Part shown: positions 1-8,647 of the stretch, in pieces | Position numbering within the stretch: position 1 is the first letter of the stretch | How the letters are laid out: each line of letters begins with the position of its first letter | Assembly (NCBI GenBank): GCA_947469885.1 | Contig: CANIQT010000002.1 | Span: forward strand, 124,001-188,000 | Length of the DNA: 64,000 nt | Direction of reading: 5' to 3' | From: Bacteroidota bacterium | GTDB lineage: Bacteria; Bacteroidota; Bacteroidia; 2-12-FULL-35-15 | Notes under the pieces: generated by a model | Told to the model about the DNA's origin: nothing | Database searches by the model: none | What the model saw: the letters and a program-made list of their open reading frames with translations, nothing else | Program-made: the position numbers and the translations under genes

Positions 1-1
1 A

Positions 2-886
2 ACCTGGAATCCCACCACAAGTGGTACTTATACCTATCAGTCGAATACTCAATCTGCTGGAGATTTAACTCCGAGCAATAATAGTAAAATTCAAGAGTTG
101 CAGGTGGTAGATACTACCACTGCTAATATACGATTGTCATACGACAGCGGAATTAGTGGTGTTATTGGCGGATTGAGCTGGACAGGTGGCAATGGTGGTG
201 CAGGTTATTATTTTGTTCCTCCTTTTTATCCTTGCTACCTTACTCAATTGCATTCCTACATTGAAGCCGACCCTAATGCTGTTGGGTTTTCAATGGAAGT
301 TTATGATGATAATGGAGTGGCTGGAGCACCTGGAAGTTATATTGATTCTGTTACTATGGCTCCCGGAACAGTTTTAGTATCTGCATGGAACACATTACCT
401 GTTACTAGTCCAATATATATAACATCAGGCGGAGTTTATGTTGCTTGGAGTATGAACGGACTTGGTGTTGCGTTAGCAGAAGATTCTATCGCTCCATTCT
501 CTAATCGTACTTTTGAGGTCGTAAATGGAACTTGGGCTAATTACCGTTCGCGCGACATGCTTGATTTTTTAATCAATGTTACCATTCAAAAAGACCCTAA
601 TGCAGGTGTAACTGAAGTTACGATGAATGATTATTTCGGGGAATTTTCTCCTAATCCTGCATCTTCATTTTCTGTGTTAAATTACGATTTACCTGCTGAT
701 GTGAGTACTTTGTCTTATGAAATATATGATGTACAAGGGAAATTAATTCAAAACAAAAATCTGAACCACGAAATACATAACATCAGATTGACTGTAAATT
801 CAGAATTATTGAATGCAGGAATTTACACCTGCAAAATAAATGTTGATGGAAATAAAGTGGTAAGAAAATTAGTGGTGATGAAGTAG
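2..886 (+). CDS. Secreted protein with type IX secretion C-terminal sorting domain (5' end cut by the window)
   Basis: The reading frame is open from base 2, so the gene begins left of the window; the first in-frame TTG at 98 is not a real start. The last ~80 residues form a Por secretion tail: a proline-rich FSPNPA box, a YEIYDVQGKLIQ strand, and a final GIYTCKINVDGNKVVRKLVV. In Bacteroidota this domain directs proteins through the type IX system, usually to the cell surface. The ~180 residues before it look like an extracellular beta-sandwich module rich in Tyr, Gly and Ser and carry no catalytic motif I recognise. A hairpin terminator follows 35 bases after the stop. The class is sure; the specific function is unknown. 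Confidence 0.85.
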   Translation, partial: TWNPTTSGTYTYQSNTQSAGDLTPSNNSKIQELQVVDTTTANIRLSYDSGISGVIGGLSWTGGNGGAGYYFVPPFYPCYLTQLHSYIEADPNAVGFSMEVYDDNGVAGAPGSYIDSVTMAPGTVLVSAWNTLPVTSPIYITSGGVYVAWSMNGLGVALAEDSIAPFSNRTFEVVNGTWANYRSRDMLDFLINVTIQKDPNAGVTEVTMNDYFGEFSPNPASSFSVLNYDLPADVSTLSYEIYDVQGKLIQNKNLNHEIHNIRLTVNSELLNAGIYTCKINVDGNKVVRKLVVMK

Positions 887-920
887 TTCATTGGTTCACT
901 AGTTCATTAGTTGATTATTA

Positions 921-950
921 AAAAATCCGTTCCGTTCCGAACGGATTTTT
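921..950. terminator. Bidirectional rho-independent terminator
   Basis: A perfect 12-bp stem has arms at 921-932 and 939-950 and a 6-base loop. The stem is A-rich on one side and T-rich on the other, so it works in both directions. It lies between the convergent genes ending at 886 (+) and 958 (-). Confidence 0.85.
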
Positions 951-957
951 TATTCCA

Positions 958-1563
958 TTAAAATGCCCCATCTTCTATAAGCCGAATAGCCTGTTCGATA
1001 TATTTGTCATCCCCTTCTGCATCATATTGGTCTTTCAAGTTGGAAGAAAACATTAGAGCCACACTTTGCCACATAAATGCTGAAAAAGAACCCCGCATTT
1101 CTTTTACAATAGTGTAAGTTGTTTTTCCTGTTTCTCGATCAATCAGTTTCACGAGCAATCTGCCCTGAGTAGTAGTAAGATTTTCCAACTCCTTACCAAA
1201 CTGAGATTTTAACTGCTTTTCTGCTACTTTAGTATATTTTTTTCGTTCTTCTTCTGGCATACTTGCAAGTATCCTGTCATATTCTTTTAATTTAGCTGCA
1301 GCAAGAATTGCATAAGGGTACACTACTTTGACATTATACTTTAATCGATCCCATGCTGCTTTTTGTTTTTTGTTTTTAAATACTCTGTCAGTGTAACAAA
1401 CAATAGGTTCGAGTGTTACAAAGGGAATCGTATCGCCCTCATACACTATTGCTTTTACTCTAAAACCGCCTAGCGGTAACGAAAGACCATTTGTAACAGT
1501 GTCGGATTGTGAATAAACAAACAGTGGGAAAAGAAATAAAAAAAGAAGTGTATTTTTTTTCAT
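958..1563 (-). CDS. DUF4294 family exported protein
   Basis: This 201-residue protein has an N-terminal signal peptide (MKKNTLLFLFLFPLFVYSQS). It matches the Bacteroidota DUF4294 family. The conserved core runs from YEGDTIPFVTLEPI through a CYTDRVFKNKKQKAAWDRL segment and YNVKVVYPYA, followed by a helical C-terminal half. The biochemical role of the family is not known. It probably acts in the periplasm. It is transcribed alone and converges on the gene to its left across a shared terminator. Length and start fit the family. Confidence 0.8.
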   Translation of the reverse strand: MKKNTLLFLFLFPLFVYSQSDTVTNGLSLPLGGFRVKAIVYEGDTIPFVTLEPIVCYTDRVFKNKKQKAAWDRLKYNVKVVYPYAILAAAKLKEYDRILASMPEEERKKYTKVAEKQLKSQFGKELENLTTTQGRLLVKLIDRETGKTTYTIVKEMRGSFSAFMWQSVALMFSSNLKDQYDAEGDDKYIEQAIRLIEDGAF

Positions 1564-1632
1564 CTGGTAAATGAATAATACAAAGGTAATACCAAATGAA
1601 GTACAATTAAAATTGTATATCGTTAATAAAAT

Positions 1633-3114
1633 TTAAATTCTATTGGCTTTCCATTTCGAAATTTCACCAACTTCTTCTTTGTTTGAAGAGAGGGTTACTT
1701 TGCTTTCACTTATTAATTTTGCTCCCATAAGCGAAGCTATTAAAGCTTGGTCTTCATTTTCCTCAAGCAAAATTTCGGGTTTGTAATGGTGATTGATAAA
1801 ATGCGTATCAAAGTTACCTGACGTAAATGCCTGGTGTTTTAAAACAAATTTACAGAACGGCAAAGTTGTTTCCACACCTATTATTTTATAGTCATCAATA
1901 GCGCGAATCATACGGTTAATGGCCTCTTCCCTGTCCTTTCCAAACGAAATAAGCTTAGAAATCATGGGGTCGTAATAAATAGGAATATCCATTCCTTCCT
2001 CAAAACCATCGTCCACACGCACTCCCAGCCCTTGTGGTCGTTGATAAGTAACTAACTTGCCAATGTCAGGTAAAAAGTTATTTGCTGGGTCTTCGGCATA
2101 CACACGCACTTCCACACTGTGTCCATGAATTTTTAAGTCCTCCTGTGTGAACGACAGTTTTTCTCCTCTTGCTACTTTTATTTGCTCTTTCACCAAATCA
2201 ATTCCAGTTATCATTTCTGTAACCGGGTGTTCCACCTGCAAACGGGTATTCATTTCAAGGAAATAAAAGTTTTTGTTTTCATCTAATAAAAATTCCACCG
2301 TTCCTGCTCCTGTGTAATCACATGCTTTACCAACATTCACAGCACATTCGCCCATTGCTTTTCTAATTTCGGGTGTGAGTACAGATGAAGGCGCTTCTTC
2401 AATTACTTTTTGATGGCGTCTTTGAATGGAGCATTCTCTTTCAAATAAATAAACAATATTGCCATGATTGTCTCCTAATATCTGAATTTCAATATGTCTA
2501 GGTCCTGCCACATACCGTTCGATAAAAACAGAGCCATCGCCAAAAGCCGAAGTAGCTTCGCTTACAGCCAGTTTCATTTGTTCTTCAAACTCTTCTATGT
2601 TTTCGACAATGCGCATTCCTTTGCCACCACCGCCTGCACTTGCCTTTATTAATATAGGAAACCCTGTCGCAACGGCTACTTCTTTTCCTTCTTTCACCGA
2701 AGTAATTGCACCAGCTGAACCAGGAACCATTGGTATTTTATATTTCTTTGCAGCTGCTTTTGCCGAAAGTTTATCTCCCATCATTCGCATTGCTTCAGCG
2801 GTTGGACCAATAAAAATCAATCCTGCTTTTTTGACAGCTGCCGAAAATTCTGCATTTTCAGAAAGAAAACCATAACCCGGATGAATGCCATCCACGTTCA
2901 GTTGTTTACAAACTTCTATGATTTTAGTTCCTAATAAATAGGATTGATTGGATGGTGGCGGACCTATACAGACAGCTTCGTCAGCATACTTTACAAATGG
3001 TGCATTTCTATCCGCCTCGGAATAAACTGCTACTGTTTTTATTCCCATCTCTCTGCACGAGCGCATTACCCGCAATGCTATTTCGCCCCTGTTTGCTACT
3101 AATATTTTATTCAT
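1633..3114 (-). CDS. accC: Biotin carboxylase subunit (acetyl-/propionyl-CoA carboxylase)
   Basis: This enzyme carries out ATP-dependent carboxylation of biotin on a carrier protein, the first half-reaction of acyl-CoA carboxylase. The N-terminal domain begins KILVANRGEIALRVMRS. The ATP-grasp part has the glycine loop SAGGGGKGMRI near residues 161-171 and the active-site strand EMNTRLQVEHPVTEMITG near 290-307. The C-terminal biotin carboxylase domain (VEVRVYAEDP onward) is complete. At 493 residues it is slightly longer than stand-alone E. coli AccC (about 450), as in propionyl-CoA carboxylase-type subunits, and the tail holds no biotin-attachment MKM motif. No accB or carboxyltransferase gene is next to it. 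I chose the ATG at 3114 over a TTG three bases upstream. A -7 element lies at 3141-3148. Confidence 0.93.
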   Translation of the reverse strand: MNKILVANRGEIALRVMRSCREMGIKTVAVYSEADRNAPFVKYADEAVCIGPPPSNQSYLLGTKIIEVCKQLNVDGIHPGYGFLSENAEFSAAVKKAGLIFIGPTAEAMRMMGDKLSAKAAAKKYKIPMVPGSAGAITSVKEGKEVAVATGFPILIKASAGGGGKGMRIVENIEEFEEQMKLAVSEATSAFGDGSVFIERYVAGPRHIEIQILGDNHGNIVYLFERECSIQRRHQKVIEEAPSSVLTPEIRKAMGECAVNVGKACDYTGAGTVEFLLDENKNFYFLEMNTRLQVEHPVTEMITGIDLVKEQIKVARGEKLSFTQEDLKIHGHSVEVRVYAEDPANNFLPDIGKLVTYQRPQGLGVRVDDGFEEGMDIPIYYDPMISKLISFGKDREEAINRMIRAIDDYKIIGVETTLPFCKFVLKHQAFTSGNFDTHFINHHYKPEILLEENEDQALIASLMGAKLISESKVTLSSNKEEVGEISKWKANRI

Positions 3115-3140
3115 CAATTGTTCTTTAAACTATTCGGGGA

Positions 3141-3148
3141 CAAATATA
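3141..3148 (-). promoter_or_regulatory. Bacteroidota -7 promoter element for accC
   Basis: On the minus strand this reads TATATTTG, matching TAnnTTTG. It lies 26 bases upstream of the accC ATG. No convincing TTG -33 box is seen at the expected spacing. Confidence 0.5.
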
Positions 3149-3182
3149 AAAGAATGAAATTTAATAATGGGAATTAAATTAA

Positions 3183-3365
3183 TTAACAACCCTTTATCCC
3201 AAATAAAAGCGCAGGGTCTGCCCATGGAATATTAAACAAAGACCGCGCATCAAACATTGCTTTCGAATTTTGCTCATTATCATTTGGCAATTGTGTTTTG
3301 CATTGTTCGTTACACGAGGTGATGAACAGTAATAATAACGGCAGGCAATAGATAAATTTTTTCAT
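3183..3365 (-). CDS. Small putative lipoprotein
   Basis: A 60-residue protein opening with a signal sequence and a lipobox-like ITSC (MKKFIYCLPLLLLFITSCNE), so Cys18 would be lipidated. The mature part is only ~43 residues, with three more cysteines and no family I recognise. It sits just downstream of the cytochrome-like lipoprotein on the same strand, 25 bases apart, so the two are probably co-transcribed. Its small size makes it uncertain, but the signal sequence is convincing. Confidence 0.55.
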   Translation of the reverse strand: MKKFIYCLPLLLLFITSCNEQCKTQLPNDNEQNSKAMFDARSLFNIPWADPALLFGIKGC

Positions 3366-3390
3366 GGTTTATTATTTTAATTTAAGTTAC

Positions 3391-3819
3391 TTATTTGGGT
3401 TGTTTCGCTTTTATAGCAAGAACGTATTTTAAAACTGCATCCTTTTGCGCATCCGAAATGTTAGCTCTAAGCGCCATATCATCTATAATTGTTTTCCATT
3501 GCCCCTCTTCGCGCTCGTAGATGTTTTGAGGAATATGGCAACCGATACATGCGCCTTCGGTGTAAATGGCGTGACCTTCTTTCAGCTTATCCAAAGTAAC
3601 ATCATTATATTTTGCCTTGATTGCAATTAATTCATCGTTGCCAGGAGCATAAATTCCATCCGCATGTTTTGCAAAAATTAAAGGTGTGGTTGATGCGGGT
3701 GCGGTGGTGGTGGTAGCAGGAGCTGTTGAAGTAGTTGATTTTGCAGCTTTTTTAGAAGAGCTACATGCAGCAATTATTATTGTGGGAACAATTATCAAAG
3801 TCATTTTAATTTTTTTCAT
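3391..3819 (-). CDS. Cytochrome c-like lipoprotein
   Basis: This 142-residue lipoprotein has its lipobox at IIAAC (Cys19). A Thr/Ala/Pro linker (about 25-47) precedes a single class I cytochrome c domain. Heme attachment is CIGCH at residues 91-95, and Met115 in DDMALRA is a plausible axial ligand. The final helix resembles KDAVLKYVLAIK. It probably carries electrons at the periplasmic face of a membrane; the partner is unknown. A small lipoprotein gene follows on the same strand. The divergent histidine kinase gene begins about 140 bases away. Confidence 0.85.
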   Translation of the reverse strand: MKKIKMTLIIVPTIIIAACSSSKKAAKSTTSTAPATTTTAPASTTPLIFAKHADGIYAPGNDELIAIKAKYNDVTLDKLKEGHAIYTEGACIGCHIPQNIYEREEGQWKTIIDDMALRANISDAQKDAVLKYVLAIKAKQPK

Positions 3820-3917
3820 AGTTTCGATTTTAAAATTTATACAGCAAAAGTAACTTTTATTTAAAAACGATTTTGTTACTGAGTAGTTATTGGTTTGTTA
3901 ACGACTTGTTAATACTC

Positions 3918-3947
3918 TTGGAGCACCATATAAAATGGCTAATTTTG
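3918..3947 (+). promoter_or_regulatory. Bacteroidota sigma-A promoter for the histidine kinase gene
   Basis: A TTG at 3918-3920, a 19-base spacer and TAATTTTG at 3940-3947 match TTG-N19-TAnnTTTG. The ATG at 3957 follows after only nine bases, so the transcript would have little or no leader. Confidence 0.6.
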
Positions 3948-3956
3948 CAAACTCAA

Positions 3957-5201
3957 ATGAATCAGAACCGCACACATCTGTTTATCACCATTTCATCCAT
4001 TGCATTGGTAATAGTGCTCATTATTCAGGTGAACTGGATATTGGAAACAGCAGAAATAAAGGAAGAGTTTTTTAACGAAAAAGCAAATATGGTTCTGTCG
4101 AGAACCACCGAGGCGTTGCGGTCGGATAAGCAAGCATGCAGGGAAATAGGTGCTTGTATGCAAGAGGATAGTAGTCCGGGAACAGTTGCAAAACTGGGCA
4201 AGAACGAAGTCCGAAAAATAGATTCGCTGTTTAAATATTATATGAGGTTTTATAATTTTTATATCGATTATACATTTGTGGTTAGCAAACCCGAAAACAA
4301 TAGCGCTATCGATATAATGAGACTTTCGAATAACAGCTTTTATAAACCGCTGGAAGATGCAGAAAGTAAAAACAGTGTGGATTTGAAACTCATTTTTCCG
4401 GAGAAAAAACAATACATCATGGCGGAATTGGGAACGATGTTCATCACATCCGTAGTACTTATACTGGTTGTTCTTGTTCTTTTTTGGCGAACTATTCTTT
4501 CTCTTATCAAAGAGAAAAAAATATCGGAACACACCACAGAGTTTTTAAATAACATGACTCACGAATTTAAAACACCACTTACCAATATTGCACTTGCAGG
4601 TAAGATGATATTAAAAGATTCCGCTCATGGTGATAAAATAAAACATTACTCCGGAATAATACTGGAAGAGAATGAAAAGTTGAGATTGCAGGTGGAGCAA
4701 GTGTTAAGCATGACGGCTTTGGAAAGAGGCGAAATTCCTTTAATCAAAATGGAAATTGATTTTCATCAACTGATTAATGATGCTTTAAAATGTATGAATA
4801 TGCAGTTGGAGAACAAACAAGGGAATGCGAAATTAAATCTGAATGCGAAAAGATTTATCGTAACAGGAGATAAAACTCATCTTACCAATGCCCTGTGCAA
4901 TTTGATTGACAATGCTATCAAATATTCCAAAGACAAACCTGAATTAATTATTGAAACAGCTAACAACAATCAACATTTAATTGTTATAATTTCTGATAAT
5001 GGTATCGGAATAGAAAAAGAATATCAAAAGAAAGTGTTTGATAAATTTTTTAGAGTGCCTACCGGAGATGTGCATGATGTAAAGGGGTTTGGACTCGGTT
5101 TAGCGTATTTCAAAAAAATAATTGAATTGCACGAAGGCAGTATTGAACTGCAAAGTGAAAAAGGAAAAGGAACAATATTTACTATTACATTACCAATTTA
5201 G
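3957..5201 (+). CDS. Membrane sensor histidine kinase
   Basis: A two-component sensor kinase. I place the start at 3957 (MNQNRTHLF), 28 codons inside the longest open frame, because a promoter lies directly upstream and the first membrane helix then begins near residue 8. A periplasmic stretch (about 28-155) lies between helix 1 and helix 2 (about 158-180). The HisKA box NMTHEFKTPLTN carries the phospho-acceptor His202. The ATPase part shows the N box (NALCNLIDNAIKYS), G1 (SDNGIGIE) and G2 (FGLGLAYF). No PAS or HAMP domain is obvious. The response regulator at 5298 is its probable partner. The signal is unknown. Confidence 0.92.
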   Translation: MNQNRTHLFITISSIALVIVLIIQVNWILETAEIKEEFFNEKANMVLSRTTEALRSDKQACREIGACMQEDSSPGTVAKLGKNEVRKIDSLFKYYMRFYNFYIDYTFVVSKPENNSAIDIMRLSNNSFYKPLEDAESKNSVDLKLIFPEKKQYIMAELGTMFITSVVLILVVLVLFWRTILSLIKEKKISEHTTEFLNNMTHEFKTPLTNIALAGKMILKDSAHGDKIKHYSGIILEENEKLRLQVEQVLSMTALERGEIPLIKMEIDFHQLINDALKCMNMQLENKQGNAKLNLNAKRFIVTGDKTHLTNALCNLIDNAIKYSKDKPELIIETANNNQHLIVIISDNGIGIEKEYQKKVFDKFFRVPTGDVHDVKGFGLGLAYFKKIIELHEGSIELQSEKGKGTIFTITLPI

Positions 5202-5203
5202 AC

Positions 5204-5287
5204 CTCACCCCTGCCCCTACCGCACAGACTGGCTCAAACAGCCACAGGCTGTTTGCCCTTTGAAAAAAGGAGAGGGGTGAGAGGATG
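5204..5287. repeat. Palindromic CCTCACCCC-type interspersed repeat
   Basis: The element reads CCTCACCCCTGCCCCT on the left and GGAGAGGGGTGAGAGG on the right, as inverted arms, with a second small palindrome (ACAGCCACAGGCTGT) inserted between. Other copies are at 12815-12859, 12933-12975 and 36397-36433. This copy separates the kinase and regulator genes and supplies the spurious N-terminal extension of the regulator frame. Confidence 0.75.
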
Positions 5288-5297
5288 TGAAATACCT

Positions 5298-5996
5298 ATG
5301 TTAAAACAAAAAATAAAAATATTATTAGCCGAAGACGACCTCAATTTAGGTGTGTTGCTGGTGGATTATTTGGAATCGGAAGGCTTTGATGTTATGCTTT
5401 GCAAAGATGGAGAGTTGGCATTAAAAGCATTTGAAAACAATCAATTTGATTTATGTTTGCTGGATGTGATGATGCCAAAAATGGATGGGTTTGCACTCGC
5501 AAAAGCAATTAAATTGCAGGACAAAAAAATACCTGTTATTTTTATTACCGCAAAGAGTTTGAAAGAAGATAAATTAAAAGGTTACGATTTGGGGGGAGAT
5601 GATTACATCACCAAACCATTTGATGAAGAAGAATTGCTTTGGAAAATAAAAGCAGTTGTTCGCAGAATACCTGACACCAAAAGTAAAGTTACCAATGGAA
5701 TTATTTTAATAGGTAGCTATACATTTGATTTCAACAATCAATCATTAACAATTTGCAACACCACCAAACGCATTACGGAAAAAGAAAGTGATATTCTCAA
5801 TTATTTATATACACATAGGAATAAAGTTATAAAACGGGAAGAGTTGCTGAAAGAACTTTGGGGAGAGAACGATTATTTTTTGGGCAGAAGTTTAGATGTT
5901 TTCATTTCCAAAATTCGCAAATACCTGAAAGAGGATTCAAGATTAAATATAGAAAATGTTTTTGGTGTTGGGTTTGTTTTTAATGTTCCTGAATAA
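5298..5996 (+). CDS. OmpR/PhoB-family response regulator
   Basis: A DNA-binding response regulator of 232 residues from the ATG at 5298. The longer open frame upstream is repeat sequence. The receiver domain has the acidic pair in LLAEDD, the phosphorylation site Asp56 (CLLDVMMPK) and a conserved Lys in YITKPF. The C-terminal winged helix (about 135-232) includes RITEKESDILNYLYTH and a recognition region SLDVFISKIRKYLKED. It is phosphorylated by its partner kinase, presumably the sensor encoded 96 bases upstream. Target genes cannot be read from the window. Confidence 0.93.
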   Translation: MLKQKIKILLAEDDLNLGVLLVDYLESEGFDVMLCKDGELALKAFENNQFDLCLLDVMMPKMDGFALAKAIKLQDKKIPVIFITAKSLKEDKLKGYDLGGDDYITKPFDEEELLWKIKAVVRRIPDTKSKVTNGIILIGSYTFDFNNQSLTICNTTKRITEKESDILNYLYTHRNKVIKREELLKELWGENDYFLGRSLDVFISKIRKYLKEDSRLNIENVFGVGFVFNVPE

Positions 5997-6009
5997 GAAA
6001 TGATAGAAA

Positions 6010-7911
6010 CTAGCTTCGTTCCACAAAATACATATCCACTTCGCCTTTATTCTTTGCAGCTATTTTTCCTCTGTAAACAAATTTGAAATCACTTTTTACT
6101 AATTCGTAAGTAGAACCTGAGATATTTACTTTACCATTTTCTCCATTTTGTTCCATTCGGGCTGCGGTGTTCACGGTGTCGCCCCAAATATCGTAAGCAA
6201 ATTTTTTAATGCCAACAATACCTGCTACCACAGGACCTGAATTAATACCTATCCTCATTTTAAAATAACCGCCTTCTACTTCTCGTTTATTTACAAAGTC
6301 CATTATTTCTAATGCCGTTTGTACTGTTTTTTTTGCATGTTCCTTATCTTCATTGGGCATACCACACACAGCAAGGTAAGCATCTCCAATGGTTTTTATT
6401 TTTTCCAAACCATTACGCTCAATAATTGCATCAAAAGCAGTAAAACAATGATGTACTTCAGCTACCAGTTCTTTAGGTGTAAGTTTTTCGCTGACATTTG
6501 TGAAACCAACAAAATCAGTAAATAAAACGGAAACATTGTCGTATTGTTTTGCTTCACTCATTCCCGATTGTTTTAATTCTTCAGCTACTTCTGCCGGAAG
6601 TATGTTCAATAAGAGCATTTCGGATTTTAATTTTTCAGCACTTATTATTATGTTCGACTTTTTTTGATTCGACAAATTTTTTAATACAAAAAACACAAGC
6701 AATAACAACATTGCAAAACCTACCAATAAACTATTACGATAGAGTTTTTGATGTTTCAGTTCAGCTTCTTTTTTCTGCAATTCAGATATATGCTTTTCTA
6801 TATCTATTTTATGCTGAACACCCGAAAGCAAAATGGCGCTCTTTGATTTCTCCTCGGCTTCTTTTGCAAAATTTGCTGAATCTAAATAGCGATAAGCCAA
6901 TGCTATATTTCCATTTGCTGCATAAGCTTTAGCAACGTTCGGATATATTCTGGAGATAATTTCGGTAACGTTATACAGTTTCTTTTGTTCTATTATACCC
7001 AATACCTCCTTTTGAATTTGTAAATCTTTTTCAAATTCATTTTTGGATAATAAAATTGCTCCGTATTCGCTTAGGGAAACTGCAAGATCAACCTTGGCAT
7101 TATGTTTTCGGTCTAATTCTATATTTTTTTCAAAAAGAGGGATTGCTGCATCCAGGTTGTTTTGTTTTTTATAAATATTTCCAAGGTTTCCACTTATAAA
7201 ACCAATCCATGCTTCACTATTGCTTGCCACGGCATAATCCATTGCTTTATGAAGATAAAAGGAAGCGGAATCGTATTCTTCGAGAAACCCGTAACAAAGG
7301 GCAAGTGTATTTATTTTGGAAATATTACTACTCATTTTGTTGGGAGGAATGCTTTTCAATGCATCCAAAAAATATTTTTTCGCTGTTCTAAAATCTCTGA
7401 AATGGTAATATTTGCCCCCAAACTGACTTAAGAAATCTGCTTTATGGGGAAACTCCTGAGCCGTAAATCCAGAATAACATTCATAAGCATTGATATAGTT
7501 TTCTAATGCGGCAGCATAGTTTTTTGCTTTCCAGTGATATTCTGCAAGTTGTTCAAGTGCTTCTGCTTTCAGAAATTTAAAATTATTTGCTTCGGCATCT
7601 TTTACTAATTCAAGAATGTCTTTTTCGAAATTTTCATCCGTTTTATCTTTATCAAAAGTTAATTTATATTGGTCTAATTGGAAAGCAAACCCCAATTGTT
7701 TATCCCCTTTTTCATCTGCCCAACTTTGCAATTCTTTATATTCAGCTAGAGCACGTGGGTAATCGTTTGCGAAAAGGACACTTCGCATGGAATCTAAAGC
7801 ATTGGATTGAATTTCATACTTTTTAAAGAGAATGTAGGTTGGATACTTAAGTGCCAATAGACTTTTGCCAATGATGAAAAATAATATAGTTATGTAAATT
7901 TTAGATTTCAA
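6010..7911 (-). CDS. TPR-containing class III adenylate cyclase
   Basis: This 633-residue protein starts with a signal or anchor helix, followed by about seven tetratricopeptide-like helical repeats (60-370), a membrane helix (NSLLVGFAMLLLLVFFVLKN), a short coiled linker and a cytoplasmic class III cyclase domain. Catalytic features are the metal-binding Asp in VLFTDFVGFTNVS and a second Asp in IKTIGDAYLAVCG. The Lys of KTIGDAY together with Asp in AYDIWGDTVNTAARM are the purine-specifying pair expected for ATP rather than GTP. The TPR part would therefore sense something in the periplasm and control cAMP synthesis. It converges on the response regulator gene with a 13-base gap. Confidence 0.88.
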   Translation of the reverse strand: MKSKIYITILFFIIGKSLLALKYPTYILFKKYEIQSNALDSMRSVLFANDYPRALAEYKELQSWADEKGDKQLGFAFQLDQYKLTFDKDKTDENFEKDILELVKDAEANNFKFLKAEALEQLAEYHWKAKNYAAALENYINAYECYSGFTAQEFPHKADFLSQFGGKYYHFRDFRTAKKYFLDALKSIPPNKMSSNISKINTLALCYGFLEEYDSASFYLHKAMDYAVASNSEAWIGFISGNLGNIYKKQNNLDAAIPLFEKNIELDRKHNAKVDLAVSLSEYGAILLSKNEFEKDLQIQKEVLGIIEQKKLYNVTEIISRIYPNVAKAYAANGNIALAYRYLDSANFAKEAEEKSKSAILLSGVQHKIDIEKHISELQKKEAELKHQKLYRNSLLVGFAMLLLLVFFVLKNLSNQKKSNIIISAEKLKSEMLLLNILPAEVAEELKQSGMSEAKQYDNVSVLFTDFVGFTNVSEKLTPKELVAEVHHCFTAFDAIIERNGLEKIKTIGDAYLAVCGMPNEDKEHAKKTVQTALEIMDFVNKREVEGGYFKMRIGINSGPVVAGIVGIKKFAYDIWGDTVNTAARMEQNGENGKVNISGSTYELVKSDFKFVYRGKIAAKNKGEVDMYFVERS

Positions 7912-7934
7912 GATTAGTTGATTTCGATTTTCTA

Positions 7935-8465
7935 TTGAACTATTTTATGAGGTTACAATATTACAAAAAAATAAATTTACCTTTTGTGTTTATTATTGGG
8001 TACTATTTAAGTGAAAGTTTGTACTTGATGAAAGGGTGGGCTGGTAATTGTCTTTTTATTTCAAAAGCGAGAACGCTAAGGGTTAGTTTTGGAAAAAAGC
8101 TATTTGGAGAGAATGAAGCCCTGTATGGTAAAAACAAGATGTCAGAACTCATAAACAAGACAACAGAACTCATAAACAAGACAACAGAACTCATAAACAA
8201 GACAACAGAACTCAAAGACAAGACAAGAGAACTCATAAACAAGACAACAGAACTCAAAGACAAGGCAACAGAACTCAAAGACAAGACAACAGAACTCATA
8301 AACAAGACAACAGAACTCATAAACAAGACAACAGAACTCAAAGACAAGTTCACAGTATTCGAAAACAAGATGACGGAACTCAATGGCAAGATATGGGAAT
8401 TTTACAACAAGATGAAAGCACTAAAAATCACGTCCGTTAGCCTTAAAGTGAAGATGGAATTTTAA
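7935..8465 (+). CDS. Putative heptad-repeat coiled-coil protein of uncertain reality
   Basis: The open frame from a TTG at 7935 gives 176 residues; the true start could be a later ATG (8028 or 8139). From residue 72 it consists of about 13 seven-residue units, mostly LINKTTE or LKDKTTE. The last units (FENKMTE, LNGKIWE, FYNKMKA) have diverged in sequence but keep the hydrophobic-xx-Lys pattern. That retention suggests it is translated as a coiled coil. The segment just before the repeats, LFGENEALYGKNKM, recurs almost unchanged at 37346-37390. I recognise no family and see no promoter. The frame could instead be a non-coding minisatellite. Confidence 0.4.
   Translation: MNYFMRLQYYKKINLPFVFIIGYYLSESLYLMKGWAGNCLFISKARTLRVSFGKKLFGENEALYGKNKMSELINKTTELINKTTELINKTTELKDKTRELINKTTELKDKATELKDKTTELINKTTELINKTTELKDKFTVFENKMTELNGKIWEFYNKMKALKITSVSLKVKMEF
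8142..8420 (+). repeat. 21-bp tandem array (heptad-coding)
   Basis: Thirteen units of exactly 21 bases start at 8148, 8169, 8190 and so on. Two main unit types differ at CTCATAAACAAG versus CTCAAAGACAAG. Units 10-13 are progressively diverged. The period equals seven codons and no unit has a stop in the plus frame used. Confidence 0.9.
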
Positions 8466-8569
8466 AAAGAATGTATATTTTAGATAAAATAAAAGAGTGT
8501 TTTTATAGATAATAAGGTTAATTTATATTACGAAAGCGTTATATTGTACTATGAACTTGATAAAATATT

Positions 8570-8599
8570 TTTGTTTATTTGGAAAAAGCTCTATATTTG
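8570..8599 (+). promoter_or_regulatory. Strong Bacteroidota sigma-A promoter
   Basis: TTTG at 8570-8573, an 18-base spacer and TATATTTG at 8592-8599 match the consensus closely. It drives the gene starting at 8648 with a leader of about 40 bases rich in A. Confidence 0.75.
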
Positions 8600-8647
8600 C
8601 CCCCAGAAATTATTATAACAGTATTAACTCTAAAAAAAACTAAAAAA

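Noticed and set aside
3873-3956. 28-residue N-terminal extension of the histidine kinase
   Set aside because: It covers the promoter boxes and would put an extra hydrophobic stretch before the true first membrane helix.
5253-5297. N-terminal extension MPFEKRRGVRGCEIP of the response regulator
   Set aside because: It is encoded by the palindromic repeat. The receiver domain begins normally at the ATG at 5298.
8003-8389. Antisense ORF over the heptad array (SSVVLFM repeats)
   Set aside because: It is open only because the 21-bp unit lacks stops on both strands; it starts in non-repeat sequence with no start signals.
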